Below, piece by piece: positions 5,925 through 8,865 of a stretch of 8,865 nucleotides of DNA (positions are counted from its first letter, which is position 1; each line of letters starts with the position of its first letter). The DNA comes from Syntrophaceae bacterium UBA7544 (GTDB lineage Bacteria; Desulfobacterota; Syntrophia; Syntrophales; Smithellaceae). The translations under genes and the position numbers were made by a program. The notes beneath the pieces are model-generated. The model was not told the DNA's origin. It made no database searches and saw only the letters and a list, made by a program, of their open reading frames with translations. Location of the stretch: positions 1 to 8,865 of the forward strand of contig DLME01000060.1 in NCBI GenBank assembly GCA_002479215.1. Reading direction: 5' to 3'.

Positions 5925-7118
5925 ATGTCAAAGATGATTTATCCAGAGATAATTTTGGCAAAGGGACGCGAAGCGGCGCTGCTACGCGGCCATCCGTGGG
6001 TATTTTCCGGCGCAATTGCTGCGGTGAAGGGAAAGCCTGCTGCCGGTGATATTGTTTTAGCCAAAGATTCGGGGGGTGAGCCTCTGGCTTTAGGATTTTT
6101 TAATCCTCGAACAGATATAGCTTTGCGTATCTTGACGAAAAACTGTGAAGAAAAAATCACCCCATATTTTTGGCAAAGCCTCCTGCTCGCCGCATGCAAA
6201 TTACGGCACAGAATTATCAATGAACAAACAAACGCTTATCGCCTCATCAATGCCGAAGGTGATGGTTTCCCGGGGTTGATAGTTGATGTTTATGGTTCGA
6301 CTTTGGTTCTATCCATTGCGATCGCCGGGATGGAAAAACAAAAAAACCATATTCTAGATGCTCTCATTTCTCAATTAAAACCGGCGAGGATTTATGAAAA
6401 AAGCGAAGGCCGGTCACGCTCATTGGAGGGGCTGGAAACTAGGATTGGTTTTGTTTCCGGAGATAATGAAACCGGTCTTGTGGAGATAATGGAAAACGGG
6501 TTGAAATTTGAGGTTGACTTTGTTACCGGTCAAAAGACGGGTTTTTTTCTTGATCAGCGGGTAAATAGAGAAAGAATAGGCGCTCTGAGCCGTGATGCCA
6601 GCATATTAAACTGTTTTTCTTACACCGGAGCTTTTTCCGCTTATTGCGCTGAAGGCGGGGCTAAACGAGTCGTTTCTTTGGATATATCCAAACCTGCCTG
6701 TGTGACGGCGAGACGGAATCTACAACTCAATTGGTTTTCTCCCGAAGACTATCCAATAATAGAGGCGGATGTCTTTACTTATTTGCGCAATACGCAAGAA
6801 TGTTTCGATATGATTATCCTTGACCCTCCCGCCTTTGCCAAAGCCAAGAAGGATGTGGCCAAAGCCGCACGCGGCTATAAGGAAATCAATTTACAGGCAA
6901 TCAAACATCTTGTCCGCGGAGGAATCCTGGCGACATTTTCCTGCTCCAATTTTATTGAGGAAGATCTTTTTGGCAAGATCGTTCTTGGTGCTACGCGCGA
7001 TGCCGGCGCTGATTTACAATTGGTAACAAGATTAGCGGCAGGGCCGGATCATCCGGTTTTGCTGGGACATCCCGAAGGCCACTATCTTAAGGGTCTTCTA
7101 CTGGTCAAGAAAAATTAA
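5925..7118 (+). CDS. rlmI: RlmI-type 23S rRNA (cytosine-C5) methyltransferase with N-terminal PUA domain
   Basis: RlmI uses S-adenosylmethionine to methylate a 23S rRNA cytosine (m5C1962 in E. coli). The product is 397 aa, against 396 in E. coli. Residues about 7-80 form the RNA-binding PUA domain (LLRGHPWVFSGAI, then LALGFFNPRT). A middle RlmI domain follows (YRLINAEGDGFPGLIVDVYG). The Rossmann methyltransferase domain includes TGQKTGFFLDQR (201-212), SAM motif I LNCFSYTGAF (228-237), acidic Asp253 (VVSLDIS), motif IV LDPPAFAK (299-306) and SCSN with Cys340 (339-342), the region of the family's catalytic cysteine. The ATG at 5925 lacks a good Shine-Dalgarno; Met4 at 5934 is an alternative with no better site. 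Nothing is missing. It converges with the MFS gene with 12 nt between stops. Exact target specificity is inferred from the family. Confidence 0.92.
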   Translation: MSKMIYPEIILAKGREAALLRGHPWVFSGAIAAVKGKPAAGDIVLAKDSGGEPLALGFFNPRTDIALRILTKNCEEKITPYFWQSLLLAACKLRHRIINEQTNAYRLINAEGDGFPGLIVDVYGSTLVLSIAIAGMEKQKNHILDALISQLKPARIYEKSEGRSRSLEGLETRIGFVSGDNETGLVEIMENGLKFEVDFVTGQKTGFFLDQRVNRERIGALSRDASILNCFSYTGAFSAYCAEGGAKRVVSLDISKPACVTARRNLQLNWFSPEDYPIIEADVFTYLRNTQECFDMIILDPPAFAKAKKDVAKAARGYKEINLQAIKHLVRGGILATFSCSNFIEEDLFGKIVLGATRDAGADLQLVTRLAAGPDHPVLLGHPEGHYLKGLLLVKKN

Positions 7119-7130
7119 TCGGCAGTTTTT

Positions 7131-8300
7131 TTATCCAGTGTTACAACTATCTTCTTTTACAAATAAAAGCATAAAGCAAGCGACTAGGGACAAGACAAGA
7201 GATAAATAAAAAGGGGCCTGCATGTTAATATTATCCCAGAGAAAACCGGCAATCAATGAAGCGGGCAGGGCGCAAATGCCGATGGCCATTTGAAATACAC
7301 CCAAGCCGGTTGCCCGGAAACAGTCTGGACAAAGTTCCGAGGTATAAGTTTTTTGCACGGTTTCGAGCGCTGCCTTATGCAAACCGTAAAGGACAAAAGC
7401 GGTGATAACGACGATGGCATTGGTTGATAAAATAAAACTAATACAAATTGCCGCCCATAAAATAAAAGCTAAATACATTAACTTCTTTCTTCCTATTTTG
7501 TCCGATAGTTTCCCCATGGGCAAAGAAAAAATCGCCGCCGTTACGGTAATTATAAGATAGAAGATGGGCAAGTAAGTTGCTTTAAAGCCGCTTTTACCAG
7601 CAAAAATAAGCAGGAAAGAATAGCTGAAAGCGCCTAGTGTAAAAACAGAGTTTAGAATAAGAAATAATTTAAAATTGGCGTCTAAATCTTTGAAAGTAAA
7701 ATCAGCGAATAGTTTTTTATCCGAAATTTTATTTTCTTTGATATATGCATAAATGAGTGCAGCGCTGACAAGAGAGGGTAGGGCGGCAATGAGAAAAAGG
7801 TTGGTAAAACCAATATGCTCAAAAAGCAAAAGGCAAACGACAATGCCGCAAACTGCGCCTAAATTGTCCATGGCCTTCATTAAGCCAAAATTGCCGCCGC
7901 GGTTTTGATCAGTGGAAATGTCGGCAACGAGCGCATCACGGGGGGCGGAGCGGATTTTTCCGGAGCGGTCTAATATTTTAAGGGGGATCAGCCACTGCCA
8001 GTTAGGGGCGAGCGCATAACCAAATCGCGATATTGAACCCAAAATATAACCAGACCATATAAAAAATTTCCTCTTTCTGATTCTGTCGGAAATATAGCCG
8101 GATACAGCTTTAGAGATGGAAACGAAAGTTTCACCCAATCCGTCAATCAATCCCAGCATGGCCATATTTGCTCCCATAACGGAAGTTACAAACAATGGCC
8201 AAACCGGATAGATCATATCCGAACCAAAATCATTCAAGAAAGAAGCCCAGGCAAATGCTCTAATAGATCTTTTGTTTTCTTCTTTGGGTTTTTCTGTCAT
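7131..8300 (-). CDS. Major facilitator superfamily (MFS) transporter, substrate unknown
   Basis: This 389-aa inner-membrane protein has the hydrophobic pattern of a 12-helix MFS carrier. The N-terminus is short, charged and cytoplasmic (MTEKPKEENKR). The first loop holds the MFS-type motif SGYISDRIRKRKF and the symmetric loop of the second half has MGKLSDKIGRKKLMY. After helix 4 comes RSGKIRSAPRDALVADIS, then GGNFGLMKAMDNLGAVCG, a pattern seen in a widespread uncharacterised MFS group resembling efflux carriers. Loss or gain of residues is not evident. The start at 8300 lies 3 nt after the rhomboid stop (8306-8304) without a clear Shine-Dalgarno, so it is probably translated by coupling as the second gene of that unit. 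The sequence does not show what it transports. Confidence 0.9.
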   Translation of the reverse strand: MTEKPKEENKRSIRAFAWASFLNDFGSDMIYPVWPLFVTSVMGANMAMLGLIDGLGETFVSISKAVSGYISDRIRKRKFFIWSGYILGSISRFGYALAPNWQWLIPLKILDRSGKIRSAPRDALVADISTDQNRGGNFGLMKAMDNLGAVCGIVVCLLLFEHIGFTNLFLIAALPSLVSAALIYAYIKENKISDKKLFADFTFKDLDANFKLFLILNSVFTLGAFSYSFLLIFAGKSGFKATYLPIFYLIITVTAAIFSLPMGKLSDKIGRKKLMYLAFILWAAICISFILSTNAIVVITAFVLYGLHKAALETVQKTYTSELCPDCFRATGLGVFQMAIGICALPASLIAGFLWDNINMQAPFYLSLVLSLVACFMLLFVKEDSCNTG

Positions 8301-8303
8301 GAA

Positions 8304-8865
8304 TTATGAACGCATTGAAGGCGCGATAACATAAATTAGGGAATAAACAGCCGACCAGATTAAAATACCGGCCGTAATTAAGATACAGGCATAGGCCAAA
8401 AGTTTATGTCCTGCCGTTTCCTGTTTTTTTTCATTATACCCCATCAGAAAAGCAAAAAGTATCCCCGAGAGCAGTCCGCCGCCATGAGCCCAGTTATTTA
8501 TGCCGCTGACTATAATTCCGAAGACTATTAATCCGATAATCCAGCCTAGGGCTTGTTTATATATAATCTCTCCGTAATAACCGCCGCGGCTTTTTCCATA
8601 ATATAAAATTGCGCCGATTAATCCGCAGATACTAGCCGACGCGCCGATGGTGAAGGCAATACCAAACAGCAATGAGGCGGCAAAACCAGCAATTCCAGAC
8701 AGAATATATATGATCAAGAAACGGTGAAATCCGAATATCTGTAGGGTGAAAGGTCCCAATTGGTATAAAGCCATCATATTAAAAGCAATATGCAAAATTC
8801 CTCCGTGCAGAAATGAAGCGGAAATTAAAGTCCAAAAGCGGTGAAATTCAAATACGGGCACTGTT
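8304..8865 (-). CDS. Rhomboid family intramembrane serine protease (N-terminus beyond the right edge)
   Basis: Rhomboids cleave transmembrane substrates inside the inner membrane with a Ser-His dyad. The frame is open to the window end. The GTG at 8861 could be read as a start, but it would leave the protein without its first transmembrane helix, so the gene very probably continues beyond 8865. Numbered from 8861, the visible part has the loop and second helix motif FLHGGILHIAFNM (His24, Asn28), nucleophile Ser75 in GASAS, and the general-base His126 in NNWAHGGGLLSG. The rhomboid form is more usually GxSG; here it is GASAS, a common variant. At least five hydrophobic segments follow the edge. 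The C-terminus (IAPSMRS) ends 3 nt before the MFS start, suggesting one transcript. Its substrate is unknown. Confidence 0.92.
   Translation of the reverse strand, partial: TVPVFEFHRFWTLISASFLHGGILHIAFNMMALYQLGPFTLQIFGFHRFLIIYILSGIAGFAASLLFGIAFTIGASASICGLIGAILYYGKSRGGYYGEIIYKQALGWIIGLIVFGIIVSGINNWAHGGGLLSGILFAFLMGYNEKKQETAGHKLLAYACILITAGILIWSAVYSLIYVIAPSMRS

Overview
The window looks like a housekeeping stretch from an anaerobic deltaproteobacterium (Desulfobacterota, possibly Syntrophus/Smithella-like). This is inferred from gene style, moderate GC, dispersed hairpin repeats next to genes, and a gene that appears to use selenocysteine. No rRNA, tRNA, CRISPR, integrase or transposase gene is visible, so the taxonomy is tentative.

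Layout, left to right. Positions 1-1273 (+) hold the 3' part of uvrA (nucleotide excision repair). A 312-bp gap follows with a short hairpin repeat and a weak promoter. Positions 1586-2773 (+) encode a two-domain response regulator, REC plus HD-GYP, predicted to hydrolyse cyclic di-GMP. Converging on it is a minus-strand pair: maf (4119-3526, nucleotide pyrophosphatase) and then a yggS-type PLP-homeostasis gene (3520-2828). A 326-bp gap (4120-4445) carries a longer copy of the hairpin repeat, a 10-bp direct repeat and a possible promoter.

The most interesting item is at 4446-4745 (+). It is a small exported MerP/CopZ-like HMA protein whose metal-binding motif reads Cys-Ser-Ala-TGA. The reading frame continues intact to TAA, and a perfect 8-bp hairpin sits right after the TGA at the spacing of a bacterial SECIS element. 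I read this as a selenoprotein, a periplasmic Cys-x-x-Sec metal-binding protein, that ordinary gene callers would miss.

The right half is ordinary. manC (5821-4748, -; GDP-mannose synthesis) ends 2 nt from the selenoprotein gene. rlmI (5925-7118, +; 23S rRNA m5C methyltransferase) is divergent from manC across about 100 bp that holds candidate promoters on both strands. A minus-strand pair closes the window: a rhomboid intramembrane protease (N-terminus beyond the right edge, ending at 8304) followed after 3 nt by an MFS transporter (8300-7131).

The genes do not form one pathway. They cover DNA repair, c-di-GMP signalling, metabolite and nucleotide-pool housekeeping, sugar-nucleotide supply, rRNA modification, membrane functions and one probable metal/redox selenoprotein.
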